Source: CAVQEK01 sp963711495 (lineage in GTDB: Bacteria; Bacteroidota; Bacteroidia; Cytophagales; Cyclobacteriaceae). Taken from it: a stretch of 64,000 nucleotides of DNA. The notes below the pieces were generated by a model, which made no database searches, had not been told where the DNA came from, and saw only the letters and a program-made list of their open reading frames with translations. The stretch covers positions 372,001 to 436,000 of the forward strand of contig CAVQEK010000003.1 of NCBI GenBank assembly GCA_963711495.1. The letters are read 5' to 3'. This document shows positions 8,355 to 17,431 of this stretch, piece by piece (the stretch's first letter is position 1; the number at the start of each line of letters is the position of its first letter). The position numbers and the translations under genes were made by a program.

Positions 8355-9383
8355 TTAGGCATATGTCAATTCCATTTCTGAGTTATATTCACCACTTCTG
8401 GCAGCGCGATTGCACAAAGCCCGACGATTTAAAGCTTGTTGTGCTGCCAATACGTTGGATGCTTCGCCCAGCCAGATGTCCAAAGCCGGTTGCTGGATGG
8501 CTCGCGCAAACGAAAACGCCAATGCCCACGGTAGTTGCGACTTGAATCGGACGTTCATTTCGTTCAAATGTGCAGATGCCAACTCGGCAGATTGACCACC
8601 AGACAAAAAAGCAATCCCAGGAACAGCAGAGGGGACTGTTCGCAAGAGACACTTCACTGTGGCGTCAGCAACTTCGTGTAGCGTTGCTTGCTTAGGGCAT
8701 GTCAATCCCGGTAGCACCATATTGGGTTTCAGGATCATACCCTCTAGCGCCACTCGTTGCATATAAAGCTGGTTGAAGACTGATCGCAGGACTTCTTCTG
8801 TTACATCGAAGCATTGCTCCAGGGTATGATTACCGTCCATGAGCACCTCAGGTTCAACAACAGGAACCATTCCCACCTCCTGACACAAGGCGGCATAACG
8901 GGCTAATGCATGAGCGTTGGCCTCAATGCATCCCCGGCTCGGAATGCCCTCCCCTATGGAAATTACAGCACGCCACTTGGCAAAACGAGCACCCATCTTA
9001 AAATATTCTTTTAGACGTTCTCGCAAGCCGTCCAGACCTTCGGTAATTTTTTCTCCCGGATGACCTGCCATGTCCTTTGCACCAGTGTCGACTTTGATTC
9101 CGGGAATGATCCCAGCATCAATGATGATTTTAATAAATGGAATGTCGTCTTTTTTATGTTGTCGGATAGTCTCGTCATAGAGGATAACACCACTTATGGA
9201 TTCACGGAGACCTGGTGTGGTAATAATCAATTCACGATAACATCGTCGGGCTTCTTCAGTTTGGGGAATTCCCAATTTGGCAAAACGTTTGTTGCAGGTT
9301 GGATTACTTTCATCCATCGCTAAAATCCCTTTGTTGTTGGCAACAAGCATCTTTGCAGTATTTATTAGCGTTTGTATATTCAT
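8355..9383 (-). CDS. Class I fructose-bisphosphate aldolase
   Basis: About 342 residues starting MNIQTLINTAKMLVANNKGILAMDESN. The class I signature is present: LEGMILKPN carries the Schiff-base lysine (about residue 217). The enzyme interconverts fructose 1,6-bisphosphate with dihydroxyacetone phosphate and glyceraldehyde 3-phosphate. ATG 9383 overlaps the phosphoketolase stop (ATGA), suggesting translational coupling; the alternative ATG at 9398 adds only five residues. Its place between phosphoketolase and the H+-ATPase suggests a shared transcript. Confidence 0.92.
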   Translation of the reverse strand: MNIQTLINTAKMLVANNKGILAMDESNPTCNKRFAKLGIPQTEEARRCYRELIITTPGLRESISGVILYDETIRQHKKDDIPFIKIIIDAGIIPGIKVDTGAKDMAGHPGEKITEGLDGLRERLKEYFKMGARFAKWRAVISIGEGIPSRGCIEANAHALARYAALCQEVGMVPVVEPEVLMDGNHTLEQCFDVTEEVLRSVFNQLYMQRVALEGMILKPNMVLPGLTCPKQATLHEVADATVKCLLRTVPSAVPGIAFLSGGQSAELASAHLNEMNVRFKSQLPWALAFSFARAIQQPALDIWLGEASNVLAAQQALNRRALCNRAARSGEYNSEMELTYA

Positions 9384-11827
9384 TTGGGGATATTCCATTT
9401 CCAGTTTCTGATTTCCGGCATGTCCTGACCGTATTTGTCGATGTATTGCTTGTGCTCAACAAGTTTGTTCTGCACAAGCTGATTCAGTTTAGCACCTCTG
9501 TCCCCCAACTGTGGTAATCGATTGACTACATCCTGCACCAGGTGAAACCGGTCAAGATCGTTTAAAACGGTCATATCGAAGTAAGTGGTAATGGTACCTT
9601 CTTCCTTATAGCCCCGGACATGCATGTTTTCATGGTTGGTCCGGCGATATGTCAACCGGTTCACCAGCCAGGGGTATCCGTGAAACGCAAATACGATCGG
9701 CTTGTCTTTTGTGAATAAAGCATCGAAGTCTTGTTCACTCAATCCATGCGGATGTTCTGTTTCCGGTTCCAGTTTCATCAAATCAACAACGTTAATAACC
9801 CGGATTTTCAGATCGGGAAGCTGTTTACGAAGGATGGAAACAGCAGCAAGGGTTTCGAGTGTGGGCACATCACCACAGCAGGCCATCACCACATCCGGTT
9901 CCAAACCCTGATCGCTGCTGGCCCATTGCCATACACCAATTCCTTTAGTGCAATGTTCAACTGCAGCGTCCATGGTCAGCCACTGTGGTGCCTGATATTT
10001 TCCTGCGATAACAACGTTGACGTAATCCCGGCTCCTCAGACAATGGTCCCACACTGATAGCAAGCAGTTGGCATCGGGCGGAAGGTACACGCGCACAATG
10101 GAGGCCTTCTTGTTTACCACATGATCGATAAACCCCGGATCCTGATGAGTAAAGCCATTATGCGCCTGCTGCCAAACATGTGAAGCAAGCAGATAGTTTA
10201 ACGATGCTATCTTCTTTCGCCATGGCAATCCGGCGGTAACTTTCAACCATTTGGCATGCTGGTTAAACATGGAATCAATAATGTGAATAAAAGCTTCATA
10301 ACAGTTAAATAATCCGTGCCTTCCGGTGAGCAGATACCCCTCGAGCCAGCCCTCGCATTGATGTTCACTCAACATCTCCATCACTCTGCCTTCGGATGCA
10401 AGAAATTCATCGTTATCTACTGTTCCCGCTTCCCATTGGCGGTTTGTGGCCTCAAAAACAGCGTTCAGGCGGTTTGAAAGCGTTTCATCGGGACCGAATA
10501 TCCGGAAATTTCGTTGCTCCCGGTTGAGAACTACTACATCGCGAAGGAACTTTCCCAGTTCGTGTGTATCGGCAGCCTGAACGGATCCTGGCGATGGCAC
10601 ATTTACAGCGTAATCTCTAAAATTAGGCATTATGAGATCGTGCAACAGCAAGCCACCATTTGCATGTGGATTAGCGCCCATTCTTCGTATACCCTTGGGT
10701 GCCAGTTCAGCCAGCTCAGGTAAAAGACGACCGCTATCATCGAAGAGTTCCTCGGGTTTATAACTTTTCATCCAGTTTTCAAGGAGCTTTAAATGCTTTG
10801 GATGCTCAGAATCTGCCAGAAGAGGAATCTGGTGGGCCCGGAAGGTACCCTCGATTTGTAGCCCATCGACAACTTTCGGTCCGGTCCAACCTTTGGGCGA
10901 ATTAAATATGATCATTGGCCAACGTGGCCTGATATCATCGTTTTTCTTCCGTGCATTGATTTGAATCTGCTTTATGTTTTCGATTACCTTGTCCAATGTA
11001 TCAGCCATGAGTTGGTGCATCTTTTCCGGCTCATCACCTACCACGAAGTAAGGCATCCAGCCACAACCACGCAGAAATTGCTCCAGTTCCTCCTTTGAGA
11101 TTCGCGCCAGAACAGTTGGGTTGGCTATTTTATATCCGTTGAGATGAAGGATTGGCAGCACAGCCCCGTCCGTGATTGGGTTGAGAAACTTATTGGAATG
11201 CCAGGCTGTAGCTAGCGGTCCCGTTTCCGCTTCTCCATCTCCAACAACACAAGCAACGATCAGTTCCGGATTGTCGAAAACAGCTCCGAAAGCATGGCTT
11301 AGTGAATACCCAAGTTCTCCACCTTCGTGGATTGATCCAGGACATTCGGGGGAAACATGGCTGGGAATCCCACCGGGAAATGAGAACTGGGTAAAGAGTT
11401 TTTTCAGTCCCGCCTCATCCTGGGTAATGTTTGGATATACTTCACTGTAAGTGCCTTCGAGATAAGTATTGCCCACCAGTGCAGGTCCGCCATGGCCTGG
11501 ACCGGAAATGTAGATCATATCCAGGTTGTACTTATTGATGATTCGGTTCAAATGTACATAAATGAAGTTCTGGCCAGGGGTGGTTCCCCAATGTCCCAGG
11601 AGCATCGACTTTACATGTGACTGCTTCAGCGGTTCTCGCATCAATGGGTTGTCGTGCAAATAGAGCTGTCCGACCGAGAGATAGTTTGCAGCACGCCAAT
11701 AGGCGTTCATTTTTTGCAAAAGCTTATGTGGTAATGGCTTATCCTTCATATCCATATTATGTTTTCTTGAGACAATTTCCTTGCCCAATTTTTCGTTTGC
11801 TTCATTAACTGCTTTCATATCAGTCAT
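9380..11827 (-). CDS. xfp: Xylulose-5-phosphate/fructose-6-phosphate phosphoketolase
   Basis: The 815-residue protein has the phosphoketolase features GPGHGGPA near the N-terminus, HEGGELGYSLSHAFGA, and the thiamine-diphosphate motif GDGEAETGPLATAW (about residues 194-207). It splits xylulose 5-phosphate or fructose 6-phosphate with phosphate into acetyl phosphate plus glyceraldehyde 3-phosphate or erythrose 4-phosphate. The start overlaps the acetate kinase stop by 8 bp and the stop overlaps the aldolase start by 4 bp, so the three genes form a tight unit. Acetyl phosphate would go directly to acetate kinase to make ATP. Which substrate is preferred cannot be read from the sequence. Confidence 0.95.
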   Translation of the reverse strand: MTDMKAVNEANEKLGKEIVSRKHNMDMKDKPLPHKLLQKMNAYWRAANYLSVGQLYLHDNPLMREPLKQSHVKSMLLGHWGTTPGQNFIYVHLNRIINKYNLDMIYISGPGHGGPALVGNTYLEGTYSEVYPNITQDEAGLKKLFTQFSFPGGIPSHVSPECPGSIHEGGELGYSLSHAFGAVFDNPELIVACVVGDGEAETGPLATAWHSNKFLNPITDGAVLPILHLNGYKIANPTVLARISKEELEQFLRGCGWMPYFVVGDEPEKMHQLMADTLDKVIENIKQIQINARKKNDDIRPRWPMIIFNSPKGWTGPKVVDGLQIEGTFRAHQIPLLADSEHPKHLKLLENWMKSYKPEELFDDSGRLLPELAELAPKGIRRMGANPHANGGLLLHDLIMPNFRDYAVNVPSPGSVQAADTHELGKFLRDVVVLNREQRNFRIFGPDETLSNRLNAVFEATNRQWEAGTVDNDEFLASEGRVMEMLSEHQCEGWLEGYLLTGRHGLFNCYEAFIHIIDSMFNQHAKWLKVTAGLPWRKKIASLNYLLASHVWQQAHNGFTHQDPGFIDHVVNKKASIVRVYLPPDANCLLSVWDHCLRSRDYVNVVIAGKYQAPQWLTMDAAVEHCTKGIGVWQWASSDQGLEPDVVMACCGDVPTLETLAAVSILRKQLPDLKIRVINVVDLMKLEPETEHPHGLSEQDFDALFTKDKPIVFAFHGYPWLVNRLTYRRTNHENMHVRGYKEEGTITTYFDMTVLNDLDRFHLVQDVVNRLPQLGDRGAKLNQLVQNKLVEHKQYIDKYGQDMPEIRNWKWNIPK

Positions 11828-13064
11828 TTTTTGTGTATTTATGAACTTGTTTAATTTTACCTTTATTTTGGATCATTTGGCTTACTATTTTAGCTATCAT
11901 CCATTCCTCGTCTGTATGAATAACACGAACTGTGATCTGCCCGTTTTCTGTTGATACAATCTGAGCATTTGCGATGTTTCGTTTTTCATCAAGCTCGATT
12001 CCAAGAAATCCCAGTCCTTCACAAATTCGGGATCGAATAACCGGGCTTTTTTCACCAATACCGCCTGCAAAAACCAACGTATCTAATCCACCAAGTGCAG
12101 CAGCAAAAGCCCCTATCCACTTCTTCACCTGATAACAAAATAAGGTTACCGCCTCGGCTGCCCGAATGTCATCGGTTTCCCGCTCAAGTAAATCCTGCAT
12201 GTCTGAACTTGTCTCGGAAATGCCGAGGAGACCGGAATCGTGATTGATAAGATCGTTGAATTGTTTGGGTGTGAGATTTTCTGACCGCATTAAATACCAC
12301 GCAACGCCAGGATCCAAATCACCTGGTCGGGTACCCATTGTCAACCCGGCAGCAGGGGTAAAACCCATACTGGTATCAATGCATTTACCGTCGAGAATGG
12401 CAGCCAGGCTAGCACCACTACCCAGATGAGCCAGAATCACACGGCCGCAAGCAGCTGTCTTGCCGTCGACACGGGCAAGTTGTTCCATCAAATAAGCGTA
12501 AGACAAACCATGGAACCCGTATCGCTGTATTCCTGATTTATCGAAACGGCGTGGTATTGGTAATATTCGAGCGACACGCGGCATTGTTTGGTGAAACGTC
12601 GTATCGAAACAAGCTACCTGTAGAATTGTAGGATAACGTTGATGCAAGGCCTCCATCAGTTCAATTTCAGCGGGGAGATGATCCGTATCGTACGGAATGA
12701 TGCGATGTAATTCATGGAGCAGTGCCTGAGAGATTATCTCAGGTTCCTGGAGTTTCATGCCAAATACCACCCGATGGCCAATGCCTTTAATCAACGAAAA
12801 ATCAATCTTTTTTTTGAGCCAGTCAATCAGAAAATTGGATACCGATCGGGTGTCGGAGGTATCAAGACTGAGACTGCCTTTTTTGTTTCCTGTTGCGTCG
12901 GTGAAAGTTAATTTAGTCCCAGGTAGACTGATACGGTCAACGCTACCATGAAAACTTAGTTCCAATGATTCTTCTGACCTATACATTGCGAACTTAATGC
13001 TCGACGAGCCACCGTTGATCGTCAGAATGTTTGTGTTATTAGAATCTTGAATATCTTTTTTCAT
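11820..13064 (-). CDS. ackA: Acetate kinase
   Basis: The 414-residue protein has the ASKHA-fold signatures of acetate kinase: ILTINGGSSSIKFAMY at the N-terminus, HLGSGASLAAI in the phosphate-binding region, FDTTFHQTMP, and GGIGEKSPVIR near the C-terminus. It converts acetyl phosphate and ADP to acetate and ATP. It overlaps the HAD gene upstream by 4 bp (ATGA) and phosphoketolase downstream by 8 bp. No phosphotransacetylase gene is present in the cluster, so acetyl phosphate probably comes from phosphoketolase. Confidence 0.95.
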   Translation of the reverse strand: MKKDIQDSNNTNILTINGGSSSIKFAMYRSEESLELSFHGSVDRISLPGTKLTFTDATGNKKGSLSLDTSDTRSVSNFLIDWLKKKIDFSLIKGIGHRVVFGMKLQEPEIISQALLHELHRIIPYDTDHLPAEIELMEALHQRYPTILQVACFDTTFHQTMPRVARILPIPRRFDKSGIQRYGFHGLSYAYLMEQLARVDGKTAACGRVILAHLGSGASLAAILDGKCIDTSMGFTPAAGLTMGTRPGDLDPGVAWYLMRSENLTPKQFNDLINHDSGLLGISETSSDMQDLLERETDDIRAAEAVTLFCYQVKKWIGAFAAALGGLDTLVFAGGIGEKSPVIRSRICEGLGFLGIELDEKRNIANAQIVSTENGQITVRVIHTDEEWMIAKIVSQMIQNKGKIKQVHKYTKND

Positions 13065-13687
13065 TTTTCAATACTCAATCCAAATGAAGCTAATTTTACA
13101 CAAGTGGACTTGTAATCCATATGAAGTATGCTTCTTATTCCCAATCCTTCGGCAATATTGACGAACATTGGCGTGTTTTCTATATATACTACCTGATTGG
13201 CAGGTGCCTGCACGATGTCCATTGCGAGTCGAAAAATGTCGGCATCTGGCTTCCGAAACCGGACGTAGCAGGAAGAAATGAAAGCATCCACAAAGTCATC
13301 CAGATTGAATTTTCGGATGCGATATGCATTCAGTTCACGTCCTTCATTGCTGACTACCGTAATTTTCAATCCATATTGTTCCTTTAGCTTGCGCATCAAC
13401 CCGATCATTTTGGGGTATGCCGCAGACTGGGAGAAGATGAAATCCTTAAACTGGTCCGGAGTAAATGGCCGGTGCTCGTAAAAGACCACCCTGTTCAGGT
13501 ATTCCTCCATAGTGAGTTTGTCCAACTCGTGGGTTTCGAAAGCCTGACTATGCCTGTTTTCGAGATCTTCCCAATTCAGATCGAACTTTTCAGCCGCCTT
13601 TTGGCGTGATTCGTGACCCCATCCATCGGTGAGTAAAACACCGCCAATATCTACAAACAAATGTGTAGTTTCATTTTTTTCTTTCAT
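13061..13687 (-). CDS. HAD-superfamily (IA) phosphatase
   Basis: The 208-residue protein has a HAD layout: motif I FVDIGGVLL (nucleophile Asp13), a helical cap, motif II VVSNEG, the motif III lysine in RFRKPD, and motif IV around VVYIENTP. The second motif I Asp is replaced by Gly (DIGGV), as in YihX-like sugar-phosphate phosphatases. A role on a sugar phosphate of this cluster is plausible but inferred. Its stop overlaps the acetate kinase start. Confidence 0.82.
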   Translation of the reverse strand: MKEKNETTHLFVDIGGVLLTDGWGHESRQKAAEKFDLNWEDLENRHSQAFETHELDKLTMEEYLNRVVFYEHRPFTPDQFKDFIFSQSAAYPKMIGLMRKLKEQYGLKITVVSNEGRELNAYRIRKFNLDDFVDAFISSCYVRFRKPDADIFRLAMDIVQAPANQVVYIENTPMFVNIAEGLGIRSILHMDYKSTCVKLASFGLSIEK

Positions 13688-13742
13688 TTTACCTACTTTT
13701 CCATAATACTTTTCAATCGCAATCCTATATTTGTCATTGAAG

Positions 13743-14666
13743 TTATTCTTTTTTGCTGACCGTACTTTCCTTCACTTTATTTGCTTTTTCCTGGCCGATT
13801 CCCATAGTTAAAGCTGTCAATCCTGCCATACTTCCAAGCTGCATTGTGTCTATGGCTGAACTAGGTACAATTACAATCGTTGAGTTTTGCTTCAACCCTT
13901 CGTAAAGCATATTCATCGCCCTTAAATGCAATGCCACAGGATTGTCCGTATAGGTCCTGGCTGCTTCTTCAAATTTTTCAGCCACTTGTTTTTCTGAATC
14001 TCCCAGAATCACACGTGCCTGACGTTCTCTTTCTGCCTGGGCCTGCATCGACATTGCATCTTCCAAAGCCGAAGGAATTAATACATCCTTGACTTCTACC
14101 GAAATGACATTAATGCCCCATGGTTCGGTGCGCAAATCGATGATTTTTTGTAACTCATTACTAATCTTTCCCCTACCTTCCAGCATGTCAGAAAGCATGG
14201 TCTTACCAATGACATCGCGCAAAGCCGTTTGAGAAGCCCAGCTTATGGCGACTTTATAATCGGCTACATCCAGTGCTGCTTTTTTTGGATCTATTACTTT
14301 CCAGAATAGTACCGCATCTACATCCACGGGTACCGTATCTTTGGTAAGCGTCTTCTCTGCCTTGAAGGTAACTGTGATCACGCGGGTGTCAATCCAGTAA
14401 GGTATCGCATCGATGACCGGTATTATTAAAAATAGTCCAGGTCCCTTGAGTGAGCGGAATTTACCCAATCGCAATACGACCGCCTTTTCCCACTGATCTG
14501 CCACCTTAATTGAGAGAGAAACAATTAGGGCAACAACAAATGCGATAATTCCAACCCAAATGCTTTCCTGACTAGGCGAAGTTCTATACATGACAAATGC
14601 CATTCCTACACCAATGCCAAAAATTATCATGAAGATTAATGATGCAAAAGAACTGCTTTTTCTCAT
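13743..14666 (-). CDS. Slipin-type SPFH/stomatin-like membrane protein
   Basis: The 307-residue protein has two adjacent hydrophobic spans at the N-terminus (about residues 8-27 and 37-53), then an SPFH/band-7 domain starting WEKAVVLRLGKFRSLKGPGLFLIIPVID, and the slipin-like segment VKDVLIPSALEDAMSMQAQAERERQARVI. Such proteins form membrane-associated oligomeric scaffolds. It lies between glucan phosphorylase and the HAD phosphatase on the same strand. A link to the membrane ATPase of the same cluster is speculation. Confidence 0.88.
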   Translation of the reverse strand: MRKSSSFASLIFMIIFGIGVGMAFVMYRTSPSQESIWVGIIAFVVALIVSLSIKVADQWEKAVVLRLGKFRSLKGPGLFLIIPVIDAIPYWIDTRVITVTFKAEKTLTKDTVPVDVDAVLFWKVIDPKKAALDVADYKVAISWASQTALRDVIGKTMLSDMLEGRGKISNELQKIIDLRTEPWGINVISVEVKDVLIPSALEDAMSMQAQAERERQARVILGDSEKQVAEKFEEAARTYTDNPVALHLRAMNMLYEGLKQNSTIVIVPSSAIDTMQLGSMAGLTALTMGIGQEKANKVKESTVSKKE

Positions 14667-14757
14667 TTTGATTAATTTTATTAATTAGATATATAAAATT
14701 GATTACTGTCACTTATTATACGTTGAACTTGCCTTCAAATCACTATAAAAAATATCT

Positions 14758-17304
14758 TTACTGTCGCCAAAGTATTTGACCAGTTTCAAGTGGAACGGCA
14801 ACGCCCTCATGTTTTGGTATCACGCGTGGAGTATAATCAGAAGCAGACCGGCTAGCAGATAATTTTAAAGTGTAAACAAATCCTCTTCCATCACCATCCA
14901 GTGGATTTCCTTGCTTCATCGCTTGTCGTACCGGTTCACCGCCATTCACTCCATCGGCATATAGTTCAACCTGTACCGATTTGGGGTCCATATCATTGAA
15001 ATACACCTGAACTTCAAACAGGTGCTGCTTGTCTCGAGTTTCTACCTTCACTTCACCAAAATGGAGCGAAGTCCATTGCTGACGGAGTCGGTGTTGCCAA
15101 TCAACTATCTGTTTGCCTATTAAACCTTTTTTAGCAGCACGTTCCCGATATGTGATGGAAGCAGGCAAGTAGTGTTGTTCGGTGTATTCCTGCACCGTCC
15201 TGTTGACAGAAAAACGCGGTGTCAACGATGCCATGCTTTCACGCATCCTCTTCACCCAGGCAACGGGAATACCACGCTTGTCCCGGTCATAGAACTCTGG
15301 GATTACCTCTTCCTCCAGCAAGTGGTACAATGCATTGGCTTCACTGGCATCCCAGGCAGGATCTTCACCATGCTCCATACCATCCCCCAATGCCCATCCT
15401 ACCTCCGGTTTGTAGGCTTCCGCCCACCAACCGTCCAACTCTGAAAGATTAATGCCCCCATTGACCAGTACTTTCATGCCACTGGTTCCACTGGCCTCCC
15501 AGGGCCTCCGTGGAGTATTGATCCAAACATCCACTCCCTGGACCAGGTGTTCTGTTAAAAGCATGTCATAGTCGCTCAGAAAAATCACATGAGGGCGGAC
15601 CTCAGGTCGCCGTATGAAATTTGTCCATTCCTGAATCAGGGCTTGCCCAGACTTGTCTTCAGGATGGGCTTTGCCAGCAAAGATGAGTTGCACTTTACGT
15701 TCCGGATTGGTTAACAATCGAAGTAGTCGTTCAGGATCGTGCAGGAGCAAGTTCGGTCTTTTATAGGTTGCAAAGCGTCGTGCAAAGCCCAATGTCAAAG
15801 CATGCGGATCAAATAAATTTTTAGCTCCGTCAACAATCTCCTGCGACTCCCCGGAAATGGCTAATTGCAATGACAATCGCTCACGTGTGTATTCCACAAA
15901 AGTCTTACTCGCGGCAATTCTAAAATTCCAGAGTTTGATGTCGGAGACATTTCGAATGTCCTTTTCCAAACTGACAATATTACCAAGCCAGCGTTCCTTT
16001 CCACAAGTTTCCGTCCAAAGATCATCGGCTTCCGCAGAGTCCCAACTTGGCATATGCACGCCATTAGTCACATGCCCGACAGGCACTTCTACTGCAGGCC
16101 ATTCAGGAAACAACGGGGTAAATAGATACCGGCTTACTTGCCCATGCAATCGACTGACGCCGTTCACTGCGCCAGAACCCCGAATTGCCAGATAAGCCAT
16201 GTTGAATTTTTCCGTGGAATCATTCGAATTCTGTCTTCCCAACGCCAGCAAATCGTGACGCGATATGCCCAGTTTTTGTTCGGCATAACCACTGAGGTAT
16301 TGTTCAATGAGGGCGGGATCGAACCGATCAAAGCCGGCAGCTACAGCTGTGTGGGTGGTGAATAGATTTCCCGCCCGGGTAATGGCCAGGGCAACTTCAA
16401 AAGGTTGTCCGCTTGCCTGCATGAAATCAGCAGCACGTTCCAACACTGCAAAGGCTGCGTGCCCTTCATTAAGATGACAGACTTCCGGATGAATGTCGAG
16501 TGCTTTGAGCAGCCGCCAACCACCGATCCCGAGGAGTAGTTCTTGTTTGAGACGTAACTCCGGCCCACCGCCATACAACTCACTGGTAATCCCACGATGA
16601 ACGGGGAAATTCGCCGCATCATTACTATCCAGTAAATATAGCTTCACTTTACCAACCTGGACCTGCCAAGCCCGCAACCATACCGAGTAACCCGGTAGTG
16701 CGACTTCTAACCTCAACCACTCACCATTCTTCTGACGCAGCGGTGTGATTGGCAACTGCCCAGGGTCGTTGTATGGAAAGAGAGCCTGTTGCGCTCCGTT
16801 TTTGTCGATTACCTGACGAAAATAACCTTGTTGGTAAAGCAGTCCTACCCCAATTACCGGTATACCCAGATCATTGGCAGCTTTAAGTTGATCACCAGCT
16901 ACATTACCCAATCCGCCCGAATAAATGGGCAGTGCCTCACTCAGCATAAATTCCATACTAAAATAAGCGATACAGTTAAGGGGGGCCTGAGGATGATTCC
17001 GTTGAAACCATGCCGCCTCCTCTGTGGCCTGTCGCCTGTTCTGAACCAGATCATCCACATCTTTTTTAAAAACGGGATCTTTTAATACGCGCTCGATCTG
17101 GTCGCGGGAGACGGTCTGCAGGACAATCCACGGGCTATGCGTGATTTTCCACAGTTCGGGATCAAGTTGCCGCCACACTTTGTCTGTGGCATGATTCCAC
17201 GACCAACGCATATCGAGGGCCAACTCCTTTAGGGAATCAAAACCCTCAAGATTTGATGATGGGTTACTATAAACAGGTTTATTCAGATCGGCTTTTTCTT
17301 TCAT
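14758..17304 (-). CDS. glgP: Alpha-glucan (glycogen/maltodextrin) phosphorylase
   Basis: The 848-residue enzyme belongs to the GT35 phosphorylase branch with an N-terminal DUF3417-like part (LALDMRWSWNHATDKVWRQLD), then NCIAYFSMEFMLSE and SGGLGNVAGDQLKAANDLG. The PLP-binding lysine is in ASGTSGMKVLVNGG (about residue 610). It releases glucose 1-phosphate from alpha-1,4-glucan. Phosphoglucomutase is immediately upstream, so glucose 1-phosphate would pass to glucose 6-phosphate. The gap to phosphoglucomutase is 127 bp. Confidence 0.93.
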   Translation of the reverse strand: MKEKADLNKPVYSNPSSNLEGFDSLKELALDMRWSWNHATDKVWRQLDPELWKITHSPWIVLQTVSRDQIERVLKDPVFKKDVDDLVQNRRQATEEAAWFQRNHPQAPLNCIAYFSMEFMLSEALPIYSGGLGNVAGDQLKAANDLGIPVIGVGLLYQQGYFRQVIDKNGAQQALFPYNDPGQLPITPLRQKNGEWLRLEVALPGYSVWLRAWQVQVGKVKLYLLDSNDAANFPVHRGITSELYGGGPELRLKQELLLGIGGWRLLKALDIHPEVCHLNEGHAAFAVLERAADFMQASGQPFEVALAITRAGNLFTTHTAVAAGFDRFDPALIEQYLSGYAEQKLGISRHDLLALGRQNSNDSTEKFNMAYLAIRGSGAVNGVSRLHGQVSRYLFTPLFPEWPAVEVPVGHVTNGVHMPSWDSAEADDLWTETCGKERWLGNIVSLEKDIRNVSDIKLWNFRIAASKTFVEYTRERLSLQLAISGESQEIVDGAKNLFDPHALTLGFARRFATYKRPNLLLHDPERLLRLLTNPERKVQLIFAGKAHPEDKSGQALIQEWTNFIRRPEVRPHVIFLSDYDMLLTEHLVQGVDVWINTPRRPWEASGTSGMKVLVNGGINLSELDGWWAEAYKPEVGWALGDGMEHGEDPAWDASEANALYHLLEEEVIPEFYDRDKRGIPVAWVKRMRESMASLTPRFSVNRTVQEYTEQHYLPASITYRERAAKKGLIGKQIVDWQHRLRQQWTSLHFGEVKVETRDKQHLFEVQVYFNDMDPKSVQVELYADGVNGGEPVRQAMKQGNPLDGDGRGFVYTLKLSASRSASDYTPRVIPKHEGVAVPLETGQILWRQ

Positions 17305-17431
17305 GTGAAAACAATTTGTTTATTAAGGTTTTATGGGATTCGTAAGGAAGGAATTTTCATCTTTATTGGTGGAAGTCTGTTTCCAAGCTTGTTCCATGAT
17401 ATTATTGTTGATTTTCTTTAGTCATATGTAT